Positions 17,210 to 27,879 are shown, counted from the first letter of the stretch. The stretch is 64,000 nt of DNA from Kitasatospora terrestris (GCF_039542905.1 NZ_BAABIS010000001.1:3720001-3784000); one strand, 5' to 3'. Program-made: numbers and translations. The notes: generated by a model from the letters alone, not told the origin.

Positions 17210-18225
17210 GGGGACAGAGTCTGCCACCCCGGCAGGCCCTCCAGCCCCTCCGGTACCGGCATGCGGACAGCCTGGACCAGCCACTGGAAGCCGCCGAGCC
17301 CGGCGGGGTCGGTCAGCTCGGCGGCCTCGCCCGCCCCGGACAGCGCCCGGAGGTAGCCGGCGGGGTCGCTGCCCGCCAGGGCCAGCGGCGGCCGGTCGCC
17401 GCGGACGCCGAGTGCCCGCAGCGCCTCCCGCTGGGTCGTCCACAGGCTGTGGACGGCGCGCCCCCCGGTCGAGGGGACGGCCACCGCGTCCAGCGCGACG
17501 TGCGCGGTGACGTCGCAGCCGCCGTCGGGGACGGGGGCGACCTCCCGGCCGTCCCGGAAGCCGGTCAGCGTGCCGAACCAGGGCCGGGTCTCCGCCGTGT
17601 GCGCGTAGTCCACGGCCACCGCGAGCCCGCGCTCCAGCGCCCCGACGGCCGCCGCCCACGCCTCGTCGCGGGGCCGCCCGAGCTCGATCCGCTCGCCCTG
17701 CGGCCACCACCGGCGCGCCCAGGCCGCGTCCTCGGGCTCCAGCTCGGCGCCCGGCCGCTCCTCGCCGTCCGCCGCGACCTCGACGTAGCGCAGCACGCCG
17801 TCCTCGTCCAGCTCGGCGACGTCCAGCGGCACGTTGTCCAGCCACTCGTTGGCGAACAGCAGGCCGGTGACGCCCTCGGGCACCCGGTCCGTCCACACCA
17901 CCCCGTCCGGCAGCCCGGCGGGGCGGTCGGCCAGCTCGACGGCGTACGGGCGCAGCCGCCCCGCCAGCTCCGGCGCGGCGGCGGCGAGCACGCCGGCGGT
18001 CAGTTCGCCGCGGCCGGCCCCGAGGTCGACGAAGGCCAGCTCCGCCGGGCGGCCGAGGGCGAGGTCGGTCTCCGCGAGGAGGCGGGCGACCGCCCGGGCG
18101 TAGTGCGGTGAGGCGTGCACGGAGGTTCGGAAATGGCCCGCCGGGCCCTCCGGCCTGCGGTAGAAGCCGCCGTCGGGCCGGTAGAGGGCGTGTTCCATGG
18201 CGGGTCGCCAGCGCATCCACGTCAT
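17206..18225 (-). CDS. MidA/NDUFAF7-like SAM-dependent methyltransferase
   Basis: 339 residues resembling the MidA/NDUFAF7 family (COG1565, methyltransferase 28). Near the N-terminus [12 protein letters not shown] and [20 protein letters not shown] match the family start. [16 protein letters not shown] is the SAM-binding motif, [15 protein letters not shown] the conserved NEhhDh-type motif, and [13 protein letters not shown] and [13 protein letters not shown] follow as in the family. Mitochondrial NDUFAF7 methylates an arginine of the NuoD homologue during complex I assembly. Here the gene overlaps nuoD by four bases, which fits that role (inference). ATG 18225 is chosen over an upstream GTG because TAGCGT lies eight bases before it. 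Confidence 0.85.
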   Translation of the reverse strand: MTWMRWRPAMEHALYRPDGGFYRRPEGPAGHFRTSVHASPHYARAVARLLAETDLALGRPAELAFVDLGAGRGELTAGVLAAAAPELAGRLRPYAVELADRPAGLPDGVVWTDRVPEGVTGLLFANEWLDNVPLDVAELDEDGVLRYVEVAADGEERPGAELEPEDAAWARRWWPQGERIELGRPRDEAWAAAVGALERGLAVAVDYAHTAETRPWFGTLTGFRDGREVAPVPDGGCDVTAHVALDAVAVPSTGGRAVHSLWTTQREALRALGVRGDRPPLALAGSDPAGYLRALSGAGEAAELTDPAGLGGFQWLVQAVRMPVPEGLEGLPGWQTLSP

Positions 18226-18233
18226 GTCCGAGG

Positions 18234-18239
18234 ACGCTA
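18234..18239 (-). promoter_or_regulatory. -10 hexamer TAGCGT, leaderless layout
   Basis: Minus-strand TAGCGT, eight bases, then ATG 18225 of the MidA-like gene; no ribosome binding site. Confidence 0.5.
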
Positions 18240-18319
18240 CCGAAGGGCGGGGCGTCTCCACCCTGCGGAGTAGGCCGGGATCGCCCTCCCGGCGGACCTG
18301 GGAGGTGGTCCGGACTCCC

Positions 18320-18325
18320 TAGGCT
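18320..18325 (+). promoter_or_regulatory. -10 hexamer TAGGCT, leaderless layout
   Basis: TAGGCT, six bases, then the GTG at 18332 of the sensor kinase. It faces the MidA promoter about 80 bases away. Confidence 0.5.
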
Positions 18326-18331
18326 TGAAGG

Positions 18332-19546
18332 GTGCATCGACTCAACGCGTGGCTCCGCCGACACCCGATGGTGGTGGACGCTGCCTGGGCGCTGCTGCTG
18401 TTCGCCTTCGGCCTGCTGGTGGCGATCGAGGACTCCGGCTCCTCGGAGGACCCGATCTCGTCCTGGCAGCACGCGGTGGGCATCGCGCTGGCGGTGGTGA
18501 TCCCGGCCCTGATGGTGGTCCGCCGGCGCTGGCCGAACGCGGTGGCCTCGGTCGGCCTCGGGCTGGGCCTGGTGCAGTGCCTGATGGGCGTCAATCCGGG
18601 CATGTCGTCGATCGGGTACCTGGTCTTCACGTACACCGGCGCGGCGTTCGGCTCGAAGTGGACCTCGCGGCTGGCGCTGGCCGCCTCCCTGACGGCCGGT
18701 CCGCTGACCCTGGTGCTGATCTCGCCCGCCAACGAGCGCAGCGACGCGCTGCGGGCGCTGTTCCTGGCCGGGCTGCTGACCACGCCGTTCATCCTGTGCT
18801 GGGCGTGGGGCCGGCTGACCCGGGTCCGCCGGGCGTACCTGGTGGAGCTGGAGGACCGGGCCGCCCGGCTGGAGCGCGAGCGCGACGCCCAGGCGAAGGT
18901 GGCGGTCGCCGCCGAGCGGGCCCGGATCGCCCGCGAGCTGCACGACGTGGTCGCGCACAACGTCTCGGTCATGATCGTCCAGGCCGACGGCGCCGCGTAC
19001 GTGCTGGACAACTCGCCGCAGCAGGCCAAGGAGGCGCTGGCCACCATCGCCTCCACCGGCCGGCAGGCGCTGGTGGAGATGCGCCGCCTGCTCGGGGTGC
19101 TGCGCACCGCCGACACCGCCGAGGAGTACGTGCCGCAGCCCAGTGTGGAGGAGCTGCCGGAGCTGCTGGACCAGGTCCGCTCCGCCGGGCTGCCGGTGGA
19201 CTTCGACGCCACCGGCGAGGTCCGCGAGCTGCCGCGCGGTGTGGAGCTGACGGTCTACCGGATCGTCCAGGAGGCGCTCACCAACGTCCGCAAGCACGGC
19301 GGTCCGGGCGCCCGGGCCAGGGTCGCGGTGGACTTCCGCGAGCGCGACCTCGAAGTGCTGATCGAGGACGACGGACGCGGTTCCACCGCCGAGCAGCTGG
19401 CCGCCGGTGGTACCGACGGCCAGGGCCATGGTCTGATCGGCATGCGGGAGCGGGTCGGCATGGTCAGCGGCAGTCTGGACGTCGGTCCGCGGCCGGGCGG
19501 CGGCTTCCGGATCCGGGCCGTGCTCCCCCTCAAGGCCGCCAAGTGA
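18332..19546 (+). CDS. NarL-type sensor histidine kinase
   Basis: 404 residues. The N-terminal half has about five to six hydrophobic helices ([30 protein letters not shown], and so on) with little outside loop, so it may sense the membrane or an internal signal. A coiled linker ([20 protein letters not shown]) leads to a HisKA_3 domain with His204 in [13 protein letters not shown], then a HATPase domain with N box [14 protein letters not shown]1 EDDGRGS and G2 [11 protein letters not shown]. It would phosphorylate the adjacent response regulator 22 bases downstream. GTG 18332 is probably leaderless. Confidence 0.92.
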   Translation: MHRLNAWLRRHPMVVDAAWALLLFAFGLLVAIEDSGSSEDPISSWQHAVGIALAVVIPALMVVRRRWPNAVASVGLGLGLVQCLMGVNPGMSSIGYLVFTYTGAAFGSKWTSRLALAASLTAGPLTLVLISPANERSDALRALFLAGLLTTPFILCWAWGRLTRVRRAYLVELEDRAARLERERDAQAKVAVAAERARIARELHDVVAHNVSVMIVQADGAAYVLDNSPQQAKEALATIASTGRQALVEMRRLLGVLRTADTAEEYVPQPSVEELPELLDQVRSAGLPVDFDATGEVRELPRGVELTVYRIVQEALTNVRKHGGPGARARVAVDFRERDLEVLIEDDGRGSTAEQLAAGGTDGQGHGLIGMRERVGMVSGSLDVGPRPGGGFRIRAVLPLKAAK

Positions 19547-19568
19547 AGCAAGAGAAGGAGAGTCTCCA

Positions 19569-20258
19569 GTGACCATCCGGGTGATGCTCGTCGACGACCA
19601 GGAGCTGCTGCGCACCGGCTTCCGGATGGTCCTGCAGTCGCAGGGCGACATCGAGATCACGGCCGAGGCGGGCGACGGCGCCCAGGCGCTGGAGGTGCTC
19701 CGCTCGACCGAGGTCGACGTGATCCTGATGGACGTCCGGATGCCCCGCCTGGACGGCGTCCAGGCCACCCGGCGGATCTGCCTCGACGAGGCGGGCAGCC
19801 CGCTGCCGGACGCGCCCCGGGTGCTCATCCTGACCACCTTCGACCTGGACGAGTACGCCTTCGCCGCGCTCAAGGCCGGGGCCAGCGGCTTCCTGCTCAA
19901 GGACGTGCCGCCGACCGAGCTGGTCGCCGCGATCCGCGCCGTGCACGGCGGCGACGCGGTGGTCGCCCCGACCACCACCCGGCGCATGATCGACCGCTTC
20001 GCCGAGGTCCTGCCCGTCCCGTCCGGCACGCCGGGCGCCCCGATCCTCGCCCCGCTCACCGAGCGCGAGCGCGAGGTCTTCCTGCTGGTCGCCCAGGGCC
20101 TGTCCAACGGCGAGATCGCCGCCCGGCTGACCCTCTCCGAGGCCACCGTGAAGACCCACGTCGGCCGCATCCTCGCCAAGCTCGGCCTGCGCGACCGCGT
20201 CCAGGCCGTGGTGCTGGCCTACGAGAACGGTCTCGTCCGGGCGGGAGCCTCCGACTGA
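19569..20258 (+). CDS. LuxR/NarL-family response regulator
   Basis: 229 residues. The receiver domain (1-125) has the acidic pair DDQ near residue 9, phosphoacceptor Asp55 in [12 protein letters not shown], Thr near TTFD and Lys near LLKDV. The C-terminal LuxR helix-turn-helix ([22 protein letters not shown], then [13 protein letters not shown]) binds DNA. It is the cognate partner of the kinase ending 22 bases upstream. GTG 19569 is preceded by GAGAAGGAGAG. Target genes are unknown; no repeated site resembling a LuxR box is obvious nearby. Confidence 0.93.
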   Translation: MTIRVMLVDDQELLRTGFRMVLQSQGDIEITAEAGDGAQALEVLRSTEVDVILMDVRMPRLDGVQATRRICLDEAGSPLPDAPRVLILTTFDLDEYAFAALKAGASGFLLKDVPPTELVAAIRAVHGGDAVVAPTTTRRMIDRFAEVLPVPSGTPGAPILAPLTEREREVFLLVAQGLSNGEIAARLTLSEATVKTHVGRILAKLGLRDRVQAVVLAYENGLVRAGASD

Positions 20259-20321
20259 CCCCTGCGGCGGGCCGTACGATGTAGCGGTACGTCTGGTACC
20301 CGCCGAGGACTGGAACGGAAG

Positions 20322-21257
20322 TTGCACGAGGAATTCGGCCCGCTCGCCGACCCCTTCGGTGATCCGGGCGACCCCGGGAACCGCCCCGGGCGGTTGGCCG
20401 TGGGGGTGGTCGGCACCGGCCGGGTGGGGCCCGCGCTGGGCGCCGCCCTGCAGTTGGCCGGGCACCGGGTGGTCGCCGCCTCCGGCGTCTCCGACGCCTC
20501 CCGCCGCCGCGCCGAGGCGCTGCTGCCGGGCGTCCGCCTGGTCACGCCGCCGCAGGTGCTGGCCGCGGCCGACCTGGTCCTGCTGACCGTCCCGGACGAC
20601 GCGCTGCCCGAGCTGGTGGCCGGCCTGGCCGCGACCGGCGCGGTGCGGCCGGGGCAGCTGCTGGTGCACACCTCGGGCGCGCACGGCGTCGCGGTGCTGG
20701 AGCCGGCGACCAGGACCGGTGCGCTGCCGCTGGCCCTGCACCCCGCGATGACCTTCACCGGCACCTCGGTGGACGTGGCCAGGCTGGCCGGCTGCCCGTT
20801 CGGGGTGACCGCGCCGGAGGAGCTGCGGCCGGTCGCCGAGGCGCTGGTGGTGGAGATGGGCGGCGAGCCGTCCTGGGTGCCGGAGGAGGTCCGGGCGACC
20901 TACCACACGGCCCTGGCGCACGGCGCGAACCACCTGGTCACGCTGGTCGCCCAGGCGATGGAGCTGCTGCGCACCGCGGGCGTCGCGGAGCCGGGCCAGA
21001 TGCTCGGCCCGCTGCTCGGCGCGGCCCTGGACAACGCGCTGCGCTCCGGCGACCTGGCGCTGACCGGCCCGGTCGCCCGCGGGGACGTGGGCACGGTGCG
21101 CAAGCACCTGGACCGGCTCGCTACGGTGTCCCCCGACATCGGGCAGGCGTACCGGGCGATGGCCCGGGCGACCGCGCAGCGGGCCGTCCGCAACGGGTCG
21201 CTCAAGGCAGGACCGGCGGCGGCGCTGCTGGACGTACTGAACGAGGAGAACCACTGA
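20322..21257 (+). CDS. Rossmann/DUF2520 protein, candidate ketopantoate reductase
   Basis: 311 residues. A Rossmann nucleotide site [17 protein letters not shown] (about 28-44) is followed by [11 protein letters not shown] and HTSGAHG, then a helical C-terminal DUF2520 domain ([41 protein letters not shown]). It is first in the pan/nad operon and overlaps panC by one base (TGATG). Because the operon contains panC and panD but no panE, and proteins of this fold (PanG type) have been shown elsewhere to reduce ketopantoate, I infer that function. The TTG start at 20322 has a GGAACGGAAG upstream. No experimental evidence is visible here. Confidence 0.75.
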   Translation: MHEEFGPLADPFGDPGDPGNRPGRLAVGVVGTGRVGPALGAALQLAGHRVVAASGVSDASRRRAEALLPGVRLVTPPQVLAAADLVLLTVPDDALPELVAGLAATGAVRPGQLLVHTSGAHGVAVLEPATRTGALPLALHPAMTFTGTSVDVARLAGCPFGVTAPEELRPVAEALVVEMGGEPSWVPEEVRATYHTALAHGANHLVTLVAQAMELLRTAGVAEPGQMLGPLLGAALDNALRSGDLALTGPVARGDVGTVRKHLDRLATVSPDIGQAYRAMARATAQRAVRNGSLKAGPAAALLDVLNEENH

Positions 21258-22162
21258 TGGCACGTGACCGGCGCCCCGCCAAGGCCCCGAAGGCTCCGAA
21301 GGTCCGCAAGGCGGAGCTGACCCGCACGGTCGAGGAGTTCGAGGCGGCGTTCTGGCCGGACGAGCAGCCGGTCGACAACGCCGTGGTGATGACCATGGGC
21401 GCGCTGCACGACGGGCACGCCGCGCTGATCCGGGCGGCCCGCCGCCAGGTCGGCCGGGACGGCCGGGTGGCGGTCACCGTGTTCGTGAACCCGCTGCAGT
21501 TCGGCGCCGGCGAGGACCTGGACCGCTACCCGCGCACCCTGGACGCCGACCTGGCGCTCGCCGAGGAGGCCGGTGCGGACGTGGTGTTCGCCCCGACCGC
21601 GGAGGAGGTGTACCCGAACGGCGAGCCGCAGGTCCGGCTGGCGGCCGGCCCGATGGGCGCCGGCTTCGAGGGCGCGTCCCGCCCGGGCCACTTCGACGGC
21701 GTGCTGACCGTGGTCGCCAAGCTGCTGCACATCACCGACCCGGACTTCGCGTTCTTCGGCGAGAAGGACGCCCAGCAGCTGGCGCTGGTCCGCCGGATGG
21801 TCGCCGACCTCGACTTCGACGTGGAGATCGTCGGCGTGCCGACCGTCCGCGAGGAGGACGGCCTGGCGCTGTCCTCGCGCAACCGCTACCTCTCCGAGGA
21901 CGAGCGCAAGCAGGCGCTCGCCCTCTCCCGCGCCCTGTTCGCCGGCCGCGACGCCGGCGCCGAGGGCGCGACCGCCGTGCGCGAGGCGGCCACCGCCGCG
22001 CTCGCCGGGGCGGACGGCATCACCCTCGACTACCTCGCCCTGATCGACCCGGACACCTTCACCGAGGCGCCGGACGACTTCCGGGGCGAGGCGGTGCTGG
22101 CCGTCGCGGCCAAGGTCGGCTCGACCCGGCTCATCGACAACGTCGGCATCATCGTCCGGTAA
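21257..22162 (+). CDS. panC: pantoate--beta-alanine ligase (pantothenate synthetase)
   Basis: ATP-dependent joining of pantoate and beta-alanine to give pantothenate. 301 residues. The nucleotidyltransferase HIGH-like motif is in [16 protein letters not shown] (about 48-63). FVNPLQFG and YPR bind pantoate, and [16 protein letters not shown] and [14 protein letters not shown] are standard PanC blocks. The N-terminus carries a basic Lys/Pro/Ala extension (about 25 residues, [13 protein letters not shown]) not needed for the fold. ATG 21257 overlaps the preceding stop, so translation is coupled. Its product feeds CoA synthesis with coaX further down the operon. Confidence 0.96.
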   Translation: MARDRRPAKAPKAPKVRKAELTRTVEEFEAAFWPDEQPVDNAVVMTMGALHDGHAALIRAARRQVGRDGRVAVTVFVNPLQFGAGEDLDRYPRTLDADLALAEEAGADVVFAPTAEEVYPNGEPQVRLAAGPMGAGFEGASRPGHFDGVLTVVAKLLHITDPDFAFFGEKDAQQLALVRRMVADLDFDVEIVGVPTVREEDGLALSSRNRYLSEDERKQALALSRALFAGRDAGAEGATAVREAATAALAGADGITLDYLALIDPDTFTEAPDDFRGEAVLAVAAKVGSTRLIDNVGIIVR

Positions 22163-22215
22163 GCGTTCGACCACAGAAGCAATCCTCAGGCATGCACTCA
22201 CAGGAGGCGTGACCC

Positions 22216-22665
22216 ATGCTCCGCACCATGCTCAAGTCCAAGATCCACCGGGCCACCGTGACCCAGGCCGACCTGCACTACGTCGGCTCGGTCACGGTGG
22301 ACGAGGACCTGCTCGACGCCGCGGACCTGCTCCCCGGCGAGCTGGTCCACATCGTCGACATCAACAACGGCGCCCGGCTGGAGACCTACACCATCGCCGG
22401 CCCGCGCGGCTCCGGCGTGATCGGCATCAACGGTGCCGCCGCCCGCCTGGTGCACCCGGGCGACCTGGTGATCCTGATCGCCTACGGGCAGATGGAGACC
22501 GCCGAGGCCAAGGCGTACATACCCAAGGTCGTGTTCGTGGACGGCGAGAACAAGATCACCGGATTCGGCGGCGACCCCGCCGAGGCGCCCGAGGGCAGCG
22601 GGCTGCTCCGCGGCGACGCGGCGTACGGTGATGCCAACGGCGCGGCCCAGACCGCCGCGCGCTGA
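22216..22665 (+). CDS. panD: aspartate 1-decarboxylase proenzyme
   Basis: Makes beta-alanine from L-aspartate for PanC. 149 residues, a little longer than the usual 126-140 because of a Gly/Ala-rich tail. The self-cleavage site is Gly24-Ser25 in LHYVGSVTV, where Ser25 becomes the catalytic pyruvoyl group. Other family residues are NGARLETY and [27 protein letters not shown] 22216 has CAGGAGGCG upstream. Its gap to panC is 53 bases and to nadB 16 bases. Confidence 0.97.
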   Translation: MLRTMLKSKIHRATVTQADLHYVGSVTVDEDLLDAADLLPGELVHIVDINNGARLETYTIAGPRGSGVIGINGAAARLVHPGDLVILIAYGQMETAEAKAYIPKVVFVDGENKITGFGGDPAEAPEGSGLLRGDAAYGDANGAAQTAAR

Positions 22666-22681
22666 AGGAGCCTGTGAAGCC

Positions 22682-24421
22682 ATGTCCTACCGTCTGACCG
22701 CCCCCGCGCCGGGCTGGACCACGACCACCGACGTCGTCGTGGTCGGCTCCGGCGTGGCCGGCCTGACCGTCGCGCTCAACGTCCGCAGGGCCGGCCTGAG
22801 GGCCATGGTGGTCACCAAGGCGATGCTGGACGACGGCTCCACCCGCTGGGCCCAGGGCGGCATCGCCGCCGCCCTGGGCGACGGCGACACCCCCGAGCAG
22901 CACCTCGACGACACCCTGGTCGCCGGCGCCGGCCTCTGCGACGAGGACGCGGTGCGCACCCTGGTCACCGAGGGCCCGGACGCGGTCCGCCGGCTGATCG
23001 CCGTCGGCGCCGCCTTCGACCGCGACGCGGACGGCGGGATCCTGCTCACCCGCGAGGGCGGCCACCACCGCCGCCGGATCGCCCACGCCGGCGGCGACGC
23101 CACCGGCGCGGAGATATCGCGCGCCCTGGTCGCCGCCGTCCGCTCCGACCCCGGCATCGAGCTGATCGAGCACGCCCTCGTCCTCGACCTGCTCAAGGAC
23201 GCCGGCGGCCACGCCGCCGGGATCACCCTGCACGTCATGGGCGAGGGCCAGCGCGACGGCGTCGGCGCGATCCGCGCCCGCGCCGTGGTCCTCGCCACCG
23301 GCGGCATGGGCCAGGTCTTCTCCGCCACCACCAACCCGGCCGTCTCCACCGGCGACGGCGTGGCGCTCGCGCTGCGGGCCGGCGCCGAGGTCACCGACCT
23401 GGAGTTCGTGCAGTTCCACCCCACCGTGCTCTTCCTCGGCCCGGACGCGGAGGGCCAGCAGCCGCTGGTCTCCGAGGCGGTCCGCGGCGAGGGCGCGTAC
23501 CTGATCGACCGCGACGGCGTGCGCTTCATGGTCGGGCAGCACGAGCTGAACGAGCTCGCGCCGCGCGACATCGTCGCCAAGGCCATCACCCGCCGCATGC
23601 AGGAGCACGGCACCCTGCACGTGTACCTGGACGGGCGGCACTTCGGCGCCGAGATGTGGGCCGAGCGCTTCCCCACCATTCTCGCCTCCTGCCGCGCCCA
23701 CGGCATCGACCCGGTCACCGAGCCGATCCCGGTCGCCCCCGCCGCGCACTACGCCTCCGGTGGCATCCGCACCGACCTGCACGGCCGCACCACGGTGCCC
23801 GGCCTGTACGCCTGCGGCGAGGTCGCCTGCACCGGCGTGCACGGCGCCAACCGGCTCGCCTCCAACTCCCTGCTCGAAGGCCTGGTGTTCGCCGAGCGGA
23901 TCGCCGCCGACCTCACCGCCCGGCACACCGCCGGCGAGCTGGCCGAGCGCACCGTGGACGTCGCCGCCGCTCGCGCCGACCGGCCCGTGCCGCTGCTCGC
24001 GCCCGAGGCCCGCGCCCGGGTCCAGCACCTGATGACCACCGGCGCCGGCGTGATCCGCTCCGCGGCCTCGCTGGCCGCCACCGCGCAGGGCCTGGAGCAG
24101 CTCGCCGAGGAAGCCCACGACCGGCTCGCCGACGAGAAGCCCGCCGACCCGCGGGTCGAGACCTGGGAGGCCACCAACCTCCACCTGGTCGCCTCCGCGC
24201 TGGTCGCCGCCGGGGCGCTCCGCGAGGAGACCCGCGGCTGCCACTGGCGCGAGGACTTCCCCGACCGCGACGACACCCACTGGCAGCGCCACGTTGCGCT
24301 GACGGCGGCCCCCCAGGGGCGCGGGGCTCTACCCATCAGCGGCTCCGCCGCGGTGCGCGCCCGGCCCACCCCGGACAGCAAGATCGCGGCACGTGCAACC
24401 GACCCTCGCGAGAGCGACTGA
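22682..24421 (+). CDS. nadB: L-aspartate oxidase with repeat-derived C-terminal tail
   Basis: First step of de novo NAD synthesis: oxidation of L-aspartate to iminoaspartate by an FAD enzyme. 579 residues. The FAD dinucleotide motif VVVVGSGVAGLT is near residue 20, then STRWAQGGIAAAL, HRRRIAHAGGDATG, GMGQVFSATTNP, VQFHPTVLF, and the C-terminal active-site block ASGGIRTDLHGRTTVPGLYACGEVACTGVHGANRLASNSLLEGLVFAERI (abridged here as family landmarks). The last ~37 residues (from about residue 543) are encoded by the left half of an inverted-repeat element and look non-homologous to NadB. No nadA lies in the window. ATG 22682 has GAAGGAG upstream. Confidence 0.95.
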   Translation: MSYRLTAPAPGWTTTTDVVVVGSGVAGLTVALNVRRAGLRAMVVTKAMLDDGSTRWAQGGIAAALGDGDTPEQHLDDTLVAGAGLCDEDAVRTLVTEGPDAVRRLIAVGAAFDRDADGGILLTREGGHHRRRIAHAGGDATGAEISRALVAAVRSDPGIELIEHALVLDLLKDAGGHAAGITLHVMGEGQRDGVGAIRARAVVLATGGMGQVFSATTNPAVSTGDGVALALRAGAEVTDLEFVQFHPTVLFLGPDAEGQQPLVSEAVRGEGAYLIDRDGVRFMVGQHELNELAPRDIVAKAITRRMQEHGTLHVYLDGRHFGAEMWAERFPTILASCRAHGIDPVTEPIPVAPAAHYASGGIRTDLHGRTTVPGLYACGEVACTGVHGANRLASNSLLEGLVFAERIAADLTARHTAGELAERTVDVAAARADRPVPLLAPEARARVQHLMTTGAGVIRSAASLAATAQGLEQLAEEAHDRLADEKPADPRVETWEATNLHLVASALVAAGALREETRGCHWREDFPDRDDTHWQRHVALTAAPQGRGALPISGSAAVRARPTPDSKIAARATDPRESD

Positions 24422-24462
24422 CGCACGTGGCGTTCCCCTTCGCGCAGTTCCCCGCGCCCCTG
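24314..24462. repeat. inverted-repeat (REP-like) element at the nadB 3' end
   Basis: 13-base perfect inverted repeats CAGGGGCGCGGGG (24314-24326) and CCCCGCGCCCCTG (24450-24462) bound about 150 bases. The right arm continues as the AACTGCGCG type known from a dispersed palindromic repeat common in Streptomyces genomes. It covers the end of nadB and the gap before nadC. Confidence 0.65.
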
Positions 24463-24476
24463 ATTGGAGCATCAAC

Positions 24477-25439
24477 ATGACCCACTCCGAGCTTCCGCTC
24501 GCGTCCGACGGTTGCGGCGACGGCTGCGCGTGCGGTGACGGCGAGGCGTACGAGACCGGGCTGGACCCGGCGCTCGCCGCGCTGCTGGAGGAGGCCGGCC
24601 TGGACCCGGTCGAGGTGGAGGACATCGCCGCGATGGCGCTGTCCGAGGACCTGGCCGGCGGCGAGGACGTGACGTCGGTGGCGACGGTGCCGGCGGACGC
24701 GGTGGCGACCGCGGACTTCACCGCCCGCCAGGCCGGCGTGGTCGCCGGCCTGCGGGTGGCGGAGGCGGTCGTCTCGCTGGTCTGCGAGGAGGAGTTCGAG
24801 GTCGAGCGGCACGTCGAGGACGGCTCCGCGGTCGAGGCGGGCCAGGTGCTGCTGAGCGTCCGCAGCCGGACCCGCGACCTGCTGACCGCCGAGCGCAGCG
24901 CGCTGAACCTGCTCTGCCACCTGTCCGGCATCGCGACCGCGACCCGCGCCTGGGCGGACGCCCTGGAGGGCACCGGCGCGACCGTCCGCGACACCCGCAA
25001 GACCACCCCGGGCCTGCGCTCGCTGGAGAAGTACGCGGTGCGCGCCGGCGGCGGCGCCAACCACCGGATGGCGCTCTCCGACGCGGCCCTGGTCAAGGAC
25101 AACCACGTGGTCGCGGCGGGCGGTGTCGCGGAGGCGTTCAAGGCGGTGCGCGCCGCGTACCCGGAGCTGCCGGTCGAGATCGAGGTGGACGACCTGGAGC
25201 AGATCCCGCCGGTGCTGGAGGCCGGAGCGGACCTGGTCCTGCTGGACAACTTCACCCCGGAGCAGATGCGCGAGGCGGTGGCGCTGGTGGCCGGCCGGGC
25301 GAAGCTGGAGGCTTCCGGCGGCCTGACCCTGGCCACGGCGCGCGAGGTCGCCGAGACTGGTGTCGACTACCTGGCCGTCGGCGCGCTGACCCACTCCTCG
25401 CCGATCCTGGACATCGGCCTGGACCTCCGCAGCTCCTGA
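24477..25439 (+). CDS. nadC: nicotinate-nucleotide pyrophosphorylase (carboxylating)
   Basis: Converts quinolinate and PRPP to nicotinate mononucleotide. 320 residues. Family landmarks are ALSEDLAGGEDVTS, LNLLCHLSGIATATRAW, VRDTRKTTPGLRSLEKYAVRAGGGANHRMALSD (quinolinate/PRPP-binding Arg, Lys and His, abridged), LVKDNHV, IEVDDLEQ, LLDNFTPEQM and the C-terminal LEASGGLTL and DYLAVGALTHS. A short Gly/Cys-rich N-terminal lead (SDGCGDGCACGDGE) precedes the fold and could bind a metal, though it is not a family feature. The ATG has GGAG seven bases upstream. It follows nadB in the same pathway order; NadA must be supplied from elsewhere. Confidence 0.96.
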   Translation: MTHSELPLASDGCGDGCACGDGEAYETGLDPALAALLEEAGLDPVEVEDIAAMALSEDLAGGEDVTSVATVPADAVATADFTARQAGVVAGLRVAEAVVSLVCEEEFEVERHVEDGSAVEAGQVLLSVRSRTRDLLTAERSALNLLCHLSGIATATRAWADALEGTGATVRDTRKTTPGLRSLEKYAVRAGGGANHRMALSDAALVKDNHVVAAGGVAEAFKAVRAAYPELPVEIEVDDLEQIPPVLEAGADLVLLDNFTPEQMREAVALVAGRAKLEASGGLTLATAREVAETGVDYLAVGALTHSSPILDIGLDLRSS

Positions 25440-25464
25440 CCCCTCCGACCGCAGAAAGCAGCCC

Positions 25465-26259
<795 letters not shown>

Positions 26260-26267
26260 CGCGATCC

Positions 26268-26310
26268 GCGACGACAGGCCCTCCGCGCCCAGCGGGGGGC
26301 CTGTCGTCGC
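26268..26310 (+). terminator. terminator closing the pan/nad/coaX operon
   Basis: 13-bp perfect stem GCGACGACAGGCC / GGCCTGTCGTCGC with a 17-base loop that is itself GC-rich, right after coaX. Confidence 0.75.
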
Positions 26311-26454
26311 ACGGGCCGGGACTGCCATCCGACGGCCCGTCAGCCGATGCCGCAGGACCGGCCAACTCGCCCACCTTCCGGATCAGTTGGCCGTGTACAC
26401 TCTGGCCCCTCGCTTCGGGAAGCGGTTGGTGACGGACAGTCAGGTGGTCGGCTC

Positions 26455-27879
26455 GTGTCAGAGGGATCCGGCGGACTCGCGAAGCGGCGGCGGTTGCTCG
26501 TTCTCGTCGCGGCAGGTGCGGTCCTCCTGTCGGGCGGGGGCGTGGCCGCGTCGTTCGGCATCAAGTCGCCCGCGCAGGCCGCCGCGGACGCCGAACCGCC
26601 CGCGCCGGACACGCTCACCGCGCCGGTCGAGCGGCGGGTGGTGGTGGACACCGTGGTGACCCGCGGGACGGTGACCGCCGAGCAGTCCTTCGAGGTGGCC
26701 CCCACCGGTTCCGCCGCCGGCGGCTCCAGGCCGGTGATCACCAAGCTGCCGCTGGCCGCGGGCGCCCGGGTGGACTCCGGCCAGGCGGTGCTGGAGGTGG
26801 CGGGACGGCCGGTGTTCGCGCTGCCCGGCGACGTCCCCGTCTACCGCGACCTCAAACCGGGCGCCACCGGGGAGGACGTCCGGCAGCTCCAGACCGGCCT
26901 GCGGTCGCTCGGCTTCGACCCCGGCGGCGACCCCGCGGGCACCTACGGCGGCGCCACCAAGTCCGCCGTCCGGGCGTTCTACGCCGCCCGCGGCTACGAG
27001 CCGCTGCCGGCCTCCCCCGACGGGCAGGAACGGACGACGGCCGCCGAGGACGGCGTCACCGCCGCCGAGCGGGCCGCCGCGGACGCCGGGGACGCCCTGG
27101 CCGCGGCCCGGAGCGGCCAGGGCGCCGCGGCGCCGGGCGGGGGCCCCGCGGTCGAGGCGGCCCGGAAGCAGGCGGCCCGGACGGCGGAGGACCTGGCCCG
27201 GGCCAGGCGGCGGCTCGCCGAGGTGGTGGCGGCCAACGGGCCGATGGTCCCCAGCTCCGAACTGCTCTTCCTGTCGGGCTTCCCGGCCCGGGTCGACAGC
27301 GTCGCGGGGCGGGTCGGCGGTCAGGTGACCGGCACCGTGCTGACCGTCTCCGCCGGGGCACTGGTCGTCAAGGGCGAGCTGGACGGCGCCGACAAGGGGC
27401 TGATCCGCGCCGGGCAGCAGGTGGAGATCCTCTCCGAACTGGCCGGCCGGAAGGCCGCCGGCACCGTCGCGGGCGTGTCGGACACCCCCGGTCCGGCCAC
27501 CGCCGGCCAGTCCGGTGCCGGCGGTTCCGGGCAGCAGCCCGCCTCCCGCGCGGGCTCCGGCGGCTACCAGCTCCTGGTGAAGCCCGACGACCCGCTCGAC
27601 CCCGGGCTGGCCGGCCAGGACGTCCGGATCACGGTCCGGGCCGCGGCCTCCAGCGGGCCGGTGCTGGTCGTCCCGCTGTCGGCGGTCTCCGCCACCGCGG
27701 ACGGCCGGACGGTGGTGACCCTGCTGCGCGAGGGGCGGCGCAGCCAGGTCGAGGTGACACCGGGGACGGTGGGCGGGGGCAGCGCCGAGGTCCGGCCGCT
27801 GGTGCCCGGCAGCCTGGCCGAGGGCGACCGCGTCGTGGTCGGCACCAGGTCGGCGCCGGGTCGGACGGAGGCCCGGTGA
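26455..27879 (+). CDS. MacA/HlyD-type efflux adaptor with peptidoglycan-binding domain
   Basis: 474 residues. N-terminal signal anchor (AKRRRLLVLVAAGAVLLSGGG), then a first barrel-sandwich strand set (TVTAEQSFEV, KLPLAAGARVDSGQAVLEVAG). A peptidoglycan-binding type 1 domain (about 132-185; LKPGATGEDVRQLQTGL, SLGFDPGGD, AVRAFYAARGY) is followed by an Ala-rich coiled-coil hairpin (about 195-265, with internal AAERAAADAG repeats) and membrane-proximal beta domains (LVVKGELDGADKGLI, QQVEILSEL). It would dock onto the adjacent ABC transporter and link it to the wall. The GTG 26455 start places a basic stretch before the hydrophobic segment. It overlaps the ATPase gene by four bases (GTGA). Confidence 0.82.
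   Translation: MSEGSGGLAKRRRLLVLVAAGAVLLSGGGVAASFGIKSPAQAAADAEPPAPDTLTAPVERRVVVDTVVTRGTVTAEQSFEVAPTGSAAGGSRPVITKLPLAAGARVDSGQAVLEVAGRPVFALPGDVPVYRDLKPGATGEDVRQLQTGLRSLGFDPGGDPAGTYGGATKSAVRAFYAARGYEPLPASPDGQERTTAAEDGVTAAERAAADAGDALAAARSGQGAAAPGGGPAVEAARKQAARTAEDLARARRRLAEVVAANGPMVPSSELLFLSGFPARVDSVAGRVGGQVTGTVLTVSAGALVVKGELDGADKGLIRAGQQVEILSELAGRKAAGTVAGVSDTPGPATAGQSGAGGSGQQPASRAGSGGYQLLVKPDDPLDPGLAGQDVRITVRAAASSGPVLVVPLSAVSATADGRTVVTLLREGRRSQVEVTPGTVGGGSAEVRPLVPGSLAEGDRVVVGTRSAPGRTEAR

Noticed and set aside
17210..20179. Extension of the nuoD frame up to 1377 codons on the minus strand
   Set aside because: The extra part is antisense or out of frame with MidA, the kinase and the regulator; the ATG overlapping the MidA stop is the real nuoD start.
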